DNA of 64,000 bases from Streptomyces sp. NRRL F-525. GTDB lineage: Bacteria > Actinomycetota > Actinomycetes > Streptomycetales > Streptomycetaceae. The position numbers and the translations under genes are program-made. The stretch spans positions 62,001 to 126,000 of the forward strand of contig NZ_JNXE01000006.1 of the NCBI RefSeq assembly GCF_000716605.1. Direction: 5' to 3'. This document shows positions 52,769 through 61,599 of this stretch, in pieces. Every line of letters starts with the position of its first letter. The stretch's first letter is position 1. The notes beneath the pieces are model-generated. The model was not told the origin of the DNA. It made no database searches and saw only the letters and a program-made list of their open reading frames with translations.

Positions 52769-53551
52769 ATGCCGAAGCTCGAAGTCAACGGCGCAGTACT
52801 CGTGTACGACGACGAGGGCCCCCGTGACGGAGACGGCGGCGTGCCGCTCGTGTTCATCCACGGGTGGACGGCCAACCGGCACCGCTGGGACGACCAGTTC
52901 GCACACTTCGCGGCAAGGCGGCGGGTCATCCGGCTCGACCTGCGAGGCCACGGGGAGAGCACCGGCGCGGGAGCGCGGACCGTCGCCGAACTCGCCGCGG
53001 ACGTCGTCGCGTTGCTCGATCACCTGGAGGTCGGCCGGTTCGTGCCGGTCGGGCACTCCATGGGCGGGATGATCGCCCAGACCCTCGTCCTGGACCATCC
53101 CGAGCGGGTCGAGCGGATGGTGCTGGTCGACTCGATCAGCCGCATGACCTACAGCCGGTCGCGCGGACTCCTGCTCGCGGTGTCCACGCTGCTGCCGTTC
53201 AAGCTGTTCGTCGCCGTCAACATCCAGCGCGCCTTCGCCCCCGGCTACCCCAAGGAGAAGATCCGCGAGTACATCAACGCCTCCGCCGCGACGCCCCGCG
53301 AGGTCGTCATGACCTGCTACGGCGCGATGCGGGCCTTCGACGTACTGGACCGCGTCGGCGGGATCAGCGCGCCGACGCTCATCGTGCACGGGTACCACGA
53401 CATCCAGTTGCCCCTCTCGCAGATGCTGCGGATGGCCAACGCCTACCCGGACGCGATCGTCCGGATCGTGGACGCCGGGCACGAACTGCCCGTGGAGAAA
53501 CCGGCCCAACTCACCGCGCTGCTCGCCGACTTCGTGTCGACGCCGGCCTGA
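52769..53551 (+). CDS. Alpha/beta hydrolase
   Basis: A 260-residue cytoplasmic enzyme. The oxyanion motif is 'HGWT', the nucleophile is Ser97 in 'GHSMGG', the acid candidate is Asp in 'HGYHDIQLP', and the His is in 'DAGHELPVEKP'. The layout matches haloperoxidase/lactonase/esterase-type alpha/beta hydrolases. ACAGGAG precedes ATG 52769. The substrate is unknown. It follows the binding-protein gene by 136 bp on the same strand; a link is possible but unproven. Confidence 0.85.
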   Translation: MPKLEVNGAVLVYDDEGPRDGDGGVPLVFIHGWTANRHRWDDQFAHFAARRRVIRLDLRGHGESTGAGARTVAELAADVVALLDHLEVGRFVPVGHSMGGMIAQTLVLDHPERVERMVLVDSISRMTYSRSRGLLLAVSTLLPFKLFVAVNIQRAFAPGYPKEKIREYINASAATPREVVMTCYGAMRAFDVLDRVGGISAPTLIVHGYHDIQLPLSQMLRMANAYPDAIVRIVDAGHELPVEKPAQLTALLADFVSTPA

Positions 53552-53569
53552 GACCAGCCGCCGCCCACC

Positions 53570-54226
53570 TCAAGCCGGCCGTACCAGCCCCGCGTCGTAC
53601 GCGAAGATCACCGCCTGCACCCGGTCCCGCGCGCCGATCTTCGCGAGGATGCGGCTGACGTGGGACTTGACGGTGGACTCGGCCAGGCAGAGGCGCTCGG
53701 CGATCTCGGTGTTGCTCCAGCCGGCCGCCATGACCGTGAGGACCTCGCGTTCGCGGTCGGTGAGGGCGTCCAGGCGGCGGTCCTGTTCGGCGGTGCGGCC
53801 GGGCATGCGGTCGGCGAAGGCGTCGATGAGTTTGCGGGTCAGGCCGGGGGAGATGACGGCGTCCCCGGCGGCCACCGCGCGGATACCGGCGACGAGTTCC
53901 TCGGGCAGCGCGTCCTTGAGGAGGAAGCCGCTGGCCCCGGCGCGGAGTGCCGCGTACGCGTACTCGTCGAGGTCGAAGGTGGTCAGCACCAGGACGCGGG
54001 AGCGGCCGCCCGACCGCACGATCCGGCGGGTGGCCTCGATGCCGTCCATGCCGGGCATGCGGACGTCCATCAGGACGACGTCGGGGCGGAGTTCGGCCGC
54101 CAGCCGGACCGCCTCGCCGCCGTGCGTGGCCTCGCCGACGGTGCTCAGGTCGGGGTACTGCTCGATGAGCATGCTGAAGCCGAGGCGCTGGAGGGCCTGG
54201 TCGTCGACGATGAGGACGGTGGTCAT
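53570..54226 (-). CDS. NarL/LuxR-family response regulator
   Basis: A 218-residue regulator. The receiver domain has 'IVDDQ' and the phosphoacceptor Asp54 in 'VLMDVRMPGM'. The C-terminal LuxR helix-turn-helix has 'LTDREREVLTVMAAG' and 'AESTVKSHVSRILAKIGARDR'. The start overlaps the stop of the sensor kinase gene (ATGA). Likely targets include the upstream MMPL transporter gene, whose promoter region carries a palindrome at 58029-58046; this is inference. Confidence 0.92.
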   Translation of the reverse strand: MTTVLIVDDQALQRLGFSMLIEQYPDLSTVGEATHGGEAVRLAAELRPDVVLMDVRMPGMDGIEATRRIVRSGGRSRVLVLTTFDLDEYAYAALRAGASGFLLKDALPEELVAGIRAVAAGDAVISPGLTRKLIDAFADRMPGRTAEQDRRLDALTDREREVLTVMAAGWSNTEIAERLCLAESTVKSHVSRILAKIGARDRVQAVIFAYDAGLVRPA

Positions 54227-55533
54227 GCCGGGTGCTTCTCCGTGAGGTCGGGGGCGGTGGGGAGGGGGACCAGGAGGGCGCGGACGGTCCAGCCGCCGCG
54301 GGAGTTGGGGCCCGCGACGACCTGTCCGCCGTAGAGCGCGGCCCGTTCGCGCATGCCCACGAGGCCCTTGCCCTGTTCGTCGGTGCCGGACGCCTTGTGC
54401 GGGCCGGTGTCCTCGACGGTGACGATCACCGCGTCCGGGGCGGCCGTCACCGTGACCTCGACGGTCGTGTCCGGTGCCGTGTGCTTCAGCGTGTTGGTGA
54501 GGGCTTCCTGCACGATGCGGTAGACGGCGAGCTGAAGTCCCTGGGCGAGACCGGTGAGTTCGCCCTTGAGGCGGAGGGTCGCGGCGGGGCCCGCGGCCCG
54601 CACCCGTTCCATCAGGGCGCCCAGATCGGCCAGTCCGGGCTGGGGCGCGAGCGGGGTGTCGTCGGGCTCGTCGTCATGGATGACGGCGAGCAGCCTGCGC
54701 AGTTCGGCCAGCGCGCCGCGCCCGCTGTCGGCGATGATCCGCAGGGTGTCCGCGCCCCGCTTCGGCTTCGCCTCGGCGAGTCCGGCGGCGCCGCCCGCGA
54801 GGCCGACGATCACGGCGAGGGTGTGACCGAGGATGTCGTGCATCTCCCGTGCCACACGGGCGCGTTCGGTCGCCGCGGCCAGCTGGGCGCGCTGGTCGCG
54901 CTCCATCTCCAGCCGTACGGCGTGCTCCTGGAGGGCCTCGATGTAGGCGTTCACCAGTTTTCCGGCCAGCCCCAGCGCGGCCATCGACAGGATGGCGACC
55001 ACGGCCAGGAACGCCAGCACCGGGGTACCCGCTTGGCTCGACCCCTTGAGGCCGTTGAAGAAGACGATCGACACGAAAGTCTGCAGGAGGTTGTACACCA
55101 CTCCCACGGCAAGCTGCCCGGGAGCACCGAAGCGCCCCAGGTTGAGCAGCGCCACCAGCTGGGTCGCGCTCGAACCCGAGTCCACCCCCAGGAACAGGGC
55201 CACCTCGGAGAGGGCGACCAGGAAGGCGAAGACCAGCACGGGCCGCTGCCTGCGCCACAGCAACGGCACGGTGTACCCCGCTGTGATCGCGAGCACCAGC
55301 ACGAAGTGGGGGCCGGAGTCGCGGGCCGCGAGCACCAGCGCCGGGATGCCGCCGAGGGCGTAGAAGGCGGGCACCCCCCACCGTCTGACCCGCGGATGCG
55401 CCACATCGGCCTCCCGCACGCGTGCGAGCCACGTGAGCAGCCGGACGACCGACCGGTACTCGGAGTCGCCCAGCCGGGTCTGCCCGATCAGGATCTGGGG
55501 TTTGACGGTCCGGTCCGTCGGCGGTGCGGTCAC
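54223..55533 (-). CDS. NarL-type sensor histidine kinase
   Basis: A 436-residue HisKA_3 kinase. About five or six membrane helices (about 45-200) precede the dimerisation domain, with the phospho-accepting His in 'AREMHDILGHTLAVIVGLAGG' (two parts). The ATP domain ends with 'VEDTGPHKASGTDEQGKGLVGMRERAALYGG', where 'GKGLVGMRERA' is the G-box. GTG 55533 is chosen because GGAGGG ends 8 nt upstream; a GTG at 55542 would overlap that ribosome site. It phosphorylates the coupled response regulator. The sensing loops are short, so an intramembrane or envelope signal is likely. Confidence 0.88.
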   Translation of the reverse strand: MTAPPTDRTVKPQILIGQTRLGDSEYRSVVRLLTWLARVREADVAHPRVRRWGVPAFYALGGIPALVLAARDSGPHFVLVLAITAGYTVPLLWRRQRPVLVFAFLVALSEVALFLGVDSGSSATQLVALLNLGRFGAPGQLAVGVVYNLLQTFVSIVFFNGLKGSSQAGTPVLAFLAVVAILSMAALGLAGKLVNAYIEALQEHAVRLEMERDQRAQLAAATERARVAREMHDILGHTLAVIVGLAGGAAGLAEAKPKRGADTLRIIADSGRGALAELRRLLAVIHDDEPDDTPLAPQPGLADLGALMERVRAAGPAATLRLKGELTGLAQGLQLAVYRIVQEALTNTLKHTAPDTTVEVTVTAAPDAVIVTVEDTGPHKASGTDEQGKGLVGMRERAALYGGQVVAGPNSRGGWTVRALLVPLPTAPDLTEKHPA

Positions 55534-55561
55534 GGGAGACACCCTCCATGGTGCAGGCGGG

Positions 55562-55600
55562 CCGCCCGCCGGTCCCGGGGGGAAGGGGACCGGCGGGCGG
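55562..55600 (-). terminator. Terminator between the MMPL gene and the two-component genes
   Basis: CCGCCCGCCGGTCCC, a 9-nt loop and GGGACCGGCGGGCGG pair perfectly over 15 bp. It sits 75 bp after the MMPL stop and 29 bp before the kinase start, so the kinase genes should be transcribed separately or by read-through. Confidence 0.8.
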
Positions 55601-55674
55601 GGACGGTGCGGTCGACAGGGGCGGGGCCGTACGGCCGGGAACGGCGTCCTGGTGTGGATCGTACGGCCGCCGCC

Positions 55675-57912
55675 TCAGCTCTTGCCGGTGGCGCCGGACG
55701 ACACGGGCGCCCGGCCCGGGCCGGTGGAGCCGTCGTCCGGGGTCTCGGTCAGCAGGTGGCGCAGCCCTTCGCCCTCGACGTCGACGTTGGGCAGCACCCG
55801 GTCCAGCCAGCCGGGCAGCGTCCAGGCGCGGCGGCCGAGCAGGGTCATGACCGCGGGCACGAGCGTCATCCGGACGACGAAGGCGTCGAAGAGGACGGCG
55901 GCCGCGAGACCCAGGCCGATCGACTTGATCAGCGCCACGTCGTCCAGCAGGAACCCGGCGAACACGGAGATCATGATGACCGCGGCGGCCGTGACCACCC
56001 GGGCGCTGTACCGGAACCCCGCGATCACCGCCTCCGTGGGCTCGGCCCCGTGGACGTACGCCTCCCGCATCCGGGTCACCAGGAACACCTCGTAGTCCAT
56101 GGCGAGTCCGAACACCACGCCGATCATGAAGATCGGCAGGAGGCTCACGATCGGCGAGGTCTGGTCGACGCCGAACAGGTCCGCCAGCCAGCCCCACTGG
56201 AACACCGCGACCACCACACCGAGCGTGGCGAGCACGCTGAGCAGGAAGCCGAGGGCCGCCTTGAGCGGGACCAGGATCGAGCGGAAGACGAGGAGCAGCA
56301 GGACCAGGGCCAGGCCGACGACCACACCCAGGTAGGGGATCAGGGCGCCGCTGAGCTTGTTGGACGCGTCGATGTTCAGCGCGGTGGTGCCGGTGACCAT
56401 CAGTTCGGCGCCGGTGTCGTCCTTCAGGGCGGGGCCCCGGTCGCGGATCTCGGAGACCAGGTCGACGGTGGCCGCGCTGGTGGGCGAGCTCTTCGGCACG
56501 ACGGAGATCAGCGCCACCTCGCCGCTCTGGTTGAACACCGCCGGGCGTACGGCTGCGACGTCGGACAGCTTGCCGAGCTGGGCGACCGCGTCCTGCGCGG
56601 CCGTCTTGGCGTCGCTGCTGCCCTGGCCGTCGATGACCACGGTCAGCGGGCCGTTGTAGCCGTCGCCGAACCCCTTGGTGATCGTGTCGTAGGCGATGCG
56701 CTCGCTGGTGCCGGGCGCGGACGTGCTGTCGTCGGGCAGGGACAGGCGCATCGACAGGGCGGGGATGGCGAGGACGCCGAGCCCGACGACCGAGACGACC
56801 AGCATCTTCAGCGGGTTGCGGGTCACGAACCGGGCCCAGCGCACGCCCGTCGTCTCGCCCTTGCCGTCCTCCTGGAGAGCGCGCATCCGGCGGCTGGTGA
56901 ACCGGCTGCCCATGATCCGCATCCCGGCGAAGCCCAGCACCGCGGGCAGCAGGGTCAGCGCGATCAGTACGGCGACGACGACCGCGAAGGCGGCGCCCAG
57001 GCCCATGGTGGTCAGCATGCTGATGCCGATGATGCTGAGCCCGGCCAGGGCGATGACGACGGTGAGACCGGCGAACACCACCGCGGAACCGGCGGTGCCC
57101 AGGGCGCGGCCCGCGGCCTCCTCCGGCTCGTGACCGTCGCGGATCTCGCTGCGGTACCGGGAGACGATGAACAGGGCGTAGTCGATGGCCACGGCGAGGC
57201 CCAGCATCAGCGCCAGCGTCGAGGCGGCCGAGCTGAGGTTGAAGACCGAGCTGGCGAGCGTGATGGCGGCGACCGCCGTGCCGACCCCGAAGATCGCCGT
57301 CAGCAGTGGCAGCCCGGCCGCGAGGAGCGACCCGAAGGTGATGACGAGCGCCACGGCCGCGATCAGCAGACCGATCAGCTCGGTGCTGCTGCTGCCCGCC
57401 TTCTCCTGTACGGCGTTGCCGCCCATGCTGACCGCGAGACCGGCCTTCTCACCCCGGTCGGCCACGGAGTGCAGCGCGGCGCGCGCCGCGTCGGTGACGT
57501 CCGGCTGGCCGACCTTGTAGGTGACCTGGGCGTAGGTGATGGTGCCGGACTTGCTGATCAGGCCGCTTTGGTACGGGTCGGCGACGCTCGCGACCTGGGG
57601 CGCCTTCTTGAGGTCGGCGATCAGCGACTGGACCTCGGCCTTGTCCGCGCCGGAGGCCAGGGTGTGCCCCTTGGGCGCCTCGAACACCACGCGGGCGGTG
57701 GCGCCGGAGGCCGATGCCTGCGGGAACTCCTTCTCCAGCAGGTCGATCGCCTTCTGCGACTGCGTGCCGGGGAGGCTGAAACTGTCGGACGTGCTCGTCG
57801 AGACGTTCATGGCACCGATGCCGACGACCGCCAGGACGGCGATCCACAACATCAGGACGAGCCGTCGCCGCCTGAACGAGAACCGGCCCAGCCGGTAGAG
57901 GAGGGTGGCCAT
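55675..57912 (-). CDS. MMPL-family RND transporter
   Basis: A 745-residue RND-type exporter with two halves, each made of a large outer loop and a block of membrane helices. The helix-4 motifs 'GLAVAIDYALFIVSRYRSE' and 'GVVFGLAMDYEVFLVTRMRE' hold the conserved Asp-Tyr pairs of the proton relay. 'FRSILVPLKAALGFLLSVLAT' follows as usual. MMPL proteins export lipids, polyketides or drugs. It has the same orientation as the downstream two-component genes, suggesting that system senses the same stress or controls this exporter. Confidence 0.93.
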   Translation of the reverse strand: MATLLYRLGRFSFRRRRLVLMLWIAVLAVVGIGAMNVSTSTSDSFSLPGTQSQKAIDLLEKEFPQASASGATARVVFEAPKGHTLASGADKAEVQSLIADLKKAPQVASVADPYQSGLISKSGTITYAQVTYKVGQPDVTDAARAALHSVADRGEKAGLAVSMGGNAVQEKAGSSSTELIGLLIAAVALVITFGSLLAAGLPLLTAIFGVGTAVAAITLASSVFNLSSAASTLALMLGLAVAIDYALFIVSRYRSEIRDGHEPEEAAGRALGTAGSAVVFAGLTVVIALAGLSIIGISMLTTMGLGAAFAVVVAVLIALTLLPAVLGFAGMRIMGSRFTSRRMRALQEDGKGETTGVRWARFVTRNPLKMLVVSVVGLGVLAIPALSMRLSLPDDSTSAPGTSERIAYDTITKGFGDGYNGPLTVVIDGQGSSDAKTAAQDAVAQLGKLSDVAAVRPAVFNQSGEVALISVVPKSSPTSAATVDLVSEIRDRGPALKDDTGAELMVTGTTALNIDASNKLSGALIPYLGVVVGLALVLLLLVFRSILVPLKAALGFLLSVLATLGVVVAVFQWGWLADLFGVDQTSPIVSLLPIFMIGVVFGLAMDYEVFLVTRMREAYVHGAEPTEAVIAGFRYSARVVTAAAVIMISVFAGFLLDDVALIKSIGLGLAAAVLFDAFVVRMTLVPAVMTLLGRRAWTLPGWLDRVLPNVDVEGEGLRHLLTETPDDGSTGPGRAPVSSGATGKS

Positions 57913-58028
57913 GGGGTACTCCCACCAGGTTCGATAGAAAGAGGAGGGCCTGCGCGACCCACGCCTTCACGCTATGAGCGGCTTTCCTCGCGTCCGCAGC
58001 ACCGGGGAAGTGAAAGCGGCCGGGGTGA

Positions 58029-58046
58029 CTAGTACCGGGGTACTAG
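58029..58046. promoter_or_regulatory. CTAGTACC-GG-GGTACTAG palindrome upstream of the MMPL gene
   Basis: An 18-bp perfect palindrome 117 bp before the MMPL start, in the 272-bp divergent region with the Ser/Thr kinase gene. The length and symmetry fit a dimeric LuxR-type response regulator or a TetR repressor. Confidence 0.55.
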
Positions 58047-58080
58047 GCCCTCTCCACCCTCCAGTCGAGGTGGGCGACCC

Positions 58081-58104
58081 TCACGGTGCCGGTGGGCACC
58101 GTGA
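58081..58104. promoter_or_regulatory. TCACGGTGCC-N4-GGCACCGTGA inverted repeat
   Basis: A perfect 10-bp-arm dyad 81 bp before the kinase start. It is either an operator for the divergent kinase/MMPL region or a strong leader hairpin of the kinase mRNA. Confidence 0.5.
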
Positions 58105-58184
58105 TCCGTCCCACACGATCCGGGACAAGAGCCGGTTATGGTGACCAGGCGAATCGAACGGGGACAGAACCGGCGGAGGACACC

Positions 58185-59693
58185 GTGTCGGACGAAGGGC
58201 GTCGCATCGCCGGGCGCTACCGGCTGACCGAGCAGATCGGCCGGGGCGGCATGGGCACCGTCTGGCGGGCCGACGACGAGGTGCTCGGCCGCCAGGTCGC
58301 GGTCAAGCGACTCCACGCCCGCCCGGAACTCTCCGCCGACGAACTCGCCACCCTCTTCGAGCGCACCCGCCGGGAGGCCCGCAGCGCCGCCCGCATCGCG
58401 CACCCGAACGTGATCGTCGTCCATGACGTCGTGGACGACGAGGGGCGCCCCTGCATCGTCATGGAGTACGTCCCCGGCCCCACGCTCGCCGAACTCCTCG
58501 AGGACGGCCGGACCCTCCCGTACCAGGAGGCGGCCCGCATCGGCCTCGACATGGTTGCCGCCCTGCGCGCCGCCCACGCCGCCGGTGTGCTGCACCGCGA
58601 CGTCAAGCCCGGCAACGTCCTCCTCGGCGCCGGCGACCGGCTCGTCCTCACCGACTTCGGCATCGCCATGACGGACGGGACGTCGACCCTCACCAAGACC
58701 GGCGAGATGGTCGGCTCCATCCACTACATGGCCCCGGAACGCATCCGCGGGCTCACCCCCGGCACCGCCTCCGACCTGTGGGCCCTGGGTGCCACGCTCT
58801 ACCAGGCCGTCGAGGGACGCCCGCCGTTCCGCCGGGTCACCGCGATGGAGACCGCGTACGCCATCGCCGTGGACCCGCTCGAACCCATGAAGCAGGCCGG
58901 ACCGCTGGAGCCGCTCATCGAGGCCCTGCTCATCAAGGAGCCCGGTGAACGGCCGACGGCGGAACAGACGGAACGGGCCCTGCAGACCGCCTGGTGGGGC
59001 GAGTCGACGGCCCAACTCCAGCCACCGGAAGCCGACTTGACCGCCGCAGCGCCGGAGCCGAAACCCGCGGGAGACTCCGGCCGCGGGCGGCGCCGGAGCC
59101 GCAAGGGGCTCATGATCGGGGCGATCTCCACCGCCGTGGCCGCCGCTGTCGCGGCCACGGCGTTCGTGCTGCACACGACGTCCAAGTCCGCGCCCGGGCA
59201 CGCGACTTCGCGGCCCACGACGACGGCCTCGGCCTCGGCGTCGCCCGTGCCGGAGGGCTATCACCTCGTCCGGGACCGTCAACTCGGCGTCTCCTTCCCG
59301 GTTCCGGACGGCTGGAAGGCCGGTAAGCGGACGGCGGAGGGCGTCACCTACACCGACGAGACGGGCCTGGCCGGGCTCACCATCGGGATCGTGGACCCGG
59401 CGGGGCCCAACCCAAGCACGCACTTCGTGGACATCGAGGCCAACACCAAGGTCAACTACCCCTCGTACCGCAGGCTCCGCATGCAGCAGACCACCTTCCA
59501 GCAACAGCCCGCCGCCATCTGGGAGTTCACCTTCCAGGGCCGGGCCCGGGTGTTCCGCGCCATCGACCTCGGCTTCGGCCGGGAGGGCGGCCGCGAGTAC
59601 GACATCTATCTCTCGGCCCCGGACGCGAAGTGGGACACCTACCGGCCCGTCTTCGACACGGCCAGGGACGGCTTCGTCACGAGCGCGTCGTAA
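58185..59693 (+). CDS. PknB-type Ser/Thr protein kinase with extracytoplasmic domain
   Basis: A 502-residue membrane kinase. The Gly-rich loop 'IGRGGMGTVW' (18-27), Lys41 in 'VAVKRL', Asp139 in 'HRDVKPGN' and Asp157 in 'DFG' make a complete active site. A charged 'GRRRSRKG' precedes one membrane helix (about 308-329). The outer part (about 345-502, 'YHLVRDRQLGVSFPVPDGW') lacks PASTA repeats and resembles lipoprotein-like domains of other Streptomyces kinases. GTG 58185 has GGAGG 6 nt upstream. Substrates are unknown. It is divergent from the MMPL gene. Confidence 0.92.
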   Translation: MSDEGRRIAGRYRLTEQIGRGGMGTVWRADDEVLGRQVAVKRLHARPELSADELATLFERTRREARSAARIAHPNVIVVHDVVDDEGRPCIVMEYVPGPTLAELLEDGRTLPYQEAARIGLDMVAALRAAHAAGVLHRDVKPGNVLLGAGDRLVLTDFGIAMTDGTSTLTKTGEMVGSIHYMAPERIRGLTPGTASDLWALGATLYQAVEGRPPFRRVTAMETAYAIAVDPLEPMKQAGPLEPLIEALLIKEPGERPTAEQTERALQTAWWGESTAQLQPPEADLTAAAPEPKPAGDSGRGRRRSRKGLMIGAISTAVAAAVAATAFVLHTTSKSAPGHATSRPTTTASASASPVPEGYHLVRDRQLGVSFPVPDGWKAGKRTAEGVTYTDETGLAGLTIGIVDPAGPNPSTHFVDIEANTKVNYPSYRRLRMQQTTFQQQPAAIWEFTFQGRARVFRAIDLGFGREGGREYDIYLSAPDAKWDTYRPVFDTARDGFVTSAS

Positions 59694-59702
59694 CTCGCGC
59701 GC

Positions 59703-60596
59703 TCACGCGGGGTGTTCGGCGCACAGGCAGCCGACGCCCTTGTCGATCCAGTCCCGTTCGGTCCACTCCGGATGCCGTTCGACCATGAGTGCCCTGACCT
59801 CCTCGACGATCGTCTCCTCGCTCATCGCCGAGTCGTGCCGCACCCACGTCTCGTCCCGCAGCAGCCGCAGATAGTCACGGACGTCCGCGAGCAACTCCGG
59901 CCCGCCCAGGGCCCCGTGGCCGGGTACGACGACCCGCGCCCCCTCGCCCGCGAGCCGCTCCATCACCCCGAGCCAGCGCGTGCCGGACACATCGGTGTCG
60001 TACGGCGGGAACCACGGGAAGATGGCGAACTGCCCGGTCTCCACGAGGTCCCCGGTGAACAGCACGCCCGCGTCCGGCACCCGCACCACCTGGTCGCCCT
60101 TGGTGTGCGCCCGGCCGGTGGCCCTCAACTGCACGACACGGCCGCCCAGTTCGAGGTCGTAGGCGTCGTCGTAGACGAGGTCGGGCTCGGGCAGGACAGC
60201 GCCGTCGAGCTGCCGGGCGACCGGTTCGCCGAGACCCCGGAACATGTCGAGATAGCCGGGGCCCTTCACCTTCAGGTCCTCGGCCTGCGCGCGGTTCACG
60301 AGGAACGTCGCCTCGCCCGCGAACGCCCGCGCCCCGAAGGCGTGTTCAGGGTGGAAGTGGGTCGTCGTGAGATACAGCCTGCGTCCCTTGGCGTACTCGG
60401 TCGCGAACTCCAGCACCTTCTCGGCGTTCCGCGGGCCCAGGCCCGTCTCCACGACGAGCACCGCGTCCCGGCCGCCGATGACACCGATGTTGGGCACCAA
60501 CTGCACCCGCCCGTCGGGCACGACCACCAGGTCGCGGTCCAGTTCCCGCACATCGGTGATGTGCACGACGGGGTCGTGCGCCACACGGTCGGCCAT
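59703..60596 (-). CDS. Metallo-beta-lactamase-fold hydrolase
   Basis: A 297-residue soluble protein. The metal motif is 'THFHPEHAFG': His80, His82 and His85 are kept but Glu84 replaces the usual Asp of HxHxDH. Other ligands are the His in 'GRAHTKGD', the Asp in 'FTGDLVE' and the His in 'PGHGALG'. The overall look is like SoxH/quinoprotein-relay type proteins rather than true beta-lactamases. It is divergent from a LysR regulator across 115 bp holding a GATACC/GGTATC palindrome, so it is a likely LysR target. The stop is 9 bp from the converging kinase gene. Confidence 0.85.
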   Translation of the reverse strand: MADRVAHDPVVHITDVRELDRDLVVVPDGRVQLVPNIGVIGGRDAVLVVETGLGPRNAEKVLEFATEYAKGRRLYLTTTHFHPEHAFGARAFAGEATFLVNRAQAEDLKVKGPGYLDMFRGLGEPVARQLDGAVLPEPDLVYDDAYDLELGGRVVQLRATGRAHTKGDQVVRVPDAGVLFTGDLVETGQFAIFPWFPPYDTDVSGTRWLGVMERLAGEGARVVVPGHGALGGPELLADVRDYLRLLRDETWVRHDSAMSEETIVEEVRALMVERHPEWTERDWIDKGVGCLCAEHPA

Positions 60597-60684
60597 GGAG
60601 ACTCCTCAGCGGTACGTCGATCCTGTCCTCCCACCACTCCACCGCCGGACCCCCGGGGGTGTCCAAGACCGATCCTGTACGGCC

Positions 60685-60701
60685 GATACCGCGTCGGTAT
60701 C
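60685..60701. promoter_or_regulatory. GATACC-N5-GGTATC dyad between LysR and the MBL-fold gene
   Basis: Perfect 6-bp arms ending 10 bp before the LysR start. It contains an ATA...TAT core like a LysR T-N11-A box and is placed to control both divergent genes. Confidence 0.6.
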
Positions 60702-60711
60702 ATCGCCGGTC

Positions 60712-61599
60712 ATGGAGCTACGCACGTTGCGCTACTTCGTGGCGGTCGCCGAGGAACTCCACTTCGGCCGGGCCGCCGCGCGCCTGCGGATGACCCAGCC
60801 GCCGCTGAGCCGGGCGATCAAACAGCTGGAGACCGACCTCGGCTGTGTCCTGCTGCTCCGCTCGCCGACGGGAGTGGCGCTGACCCCGGCCGGTGTCCTG
60901 CTCCACGAGGAGGCGCGTGCCCTGCTGGCGCAGGCCGACCGGGTGCGGGCCCGGGTGACCGACCTGGCCGGACCGGTCACCCTGACGGTGGGGACGCTCG
61001 CGGACAGCGTGGTGCAGTTCGGCACCCGGCTCGCCGCCGCCTACCGGGAGCAGCACCCGGCCGCCCGCATCCTCATCCGTGAGTCGGACCTGACCGACCC
61101 GACCGCGGGACTGCGGGCCGGGCTCGTCGACGTGGCGCTGACCAGGACGCCCTTCGACGACACCGGCATCGCCACCCGGACCCTGCGCTCGGAACGCGTC
61201 GGCGTGGTCCTCCGTACGGACGACCCGCTCGCCCACCGTGAAGGCCTGCGTCTGGCCGACCTCGCCGAGCGCCGCTGGTTCCGCTTCCCGGAGGGCACGG
61301 ACCCGGTCTGGGAGGCCTACTGGACCGGGTTGGCGGGTGACGGCCGGCGCCGTGACGGGCCCGTCGTGCGGACGGCCCGTGAGTGCCTGCAGTCGGTGCT
61401 GTGGAACGGCACCGTGGGGCTGATGCCGCTCGGGCACGACCTGCCGGACGGCCTGACCGTGGTGCCGCTGACCGACATGCCGCCGAGCGCACTCGTCATC
61501 GCGTGGCGCGATGCCGACGCTTCTGTGCGGATCCGGTCGTTCGTGCGGATCGCCGAGTCCGTGCACGGCACGGCTACCGGACCGGCGCCCGGCCGATGA
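60712..61599 (+). CDS. LysR-family transcriptional regulator
   Basis: A 295-residue regulator. Residues 1-60 hold the winged helix 'LRYFVAVAEELHFGRAAARL' with 'TQPPLSRAIKQLE', the standard LysR N-terminus. The rest is the periplasmic-binding-like effector domain ('LRAGLVDVALTRTPF'). It is divergent from the MBL-fold gene. Its last 26 bp overlap the end of the converging CoA-transferase gene. The effector is unknown. Confidence 0.9.
   Translation: MELRTLRYFVAVAEELHFGRAAARLRMTQPPLSRAIKQLETDLGCVLLLRSPTGVALTPAGVLLHEEARALLAQADRVRARVTDLAGPVTLTVGTLADSVVQFGTRLAAAYREQHPAARILIRESDLTDPTAGLRAGLVDVALTRTPFDDTGIATRTLRSERVGVVLRTDDPLAHREGLRLADLAERRWFRFPEGTDPVWEAYWTGLAGDGRRRDGPVVRTARECLQSVLWNGTVGLMPLGHDLPDGLTVVPLTDMPPSALVIAWRDADASVRIRSFVRIAESVHGTATGPAPGR

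Noticed and set aside
54232..58032. A very long plus-strand open frame opposite the kinase and MMPL genes
   Set aside because: It is the mirror of real genes in high-GC DNA. Its product is low-complexity Arg/Gly/Asp/His with no domain, while the opposite strand encodes complete, well-known proteins.
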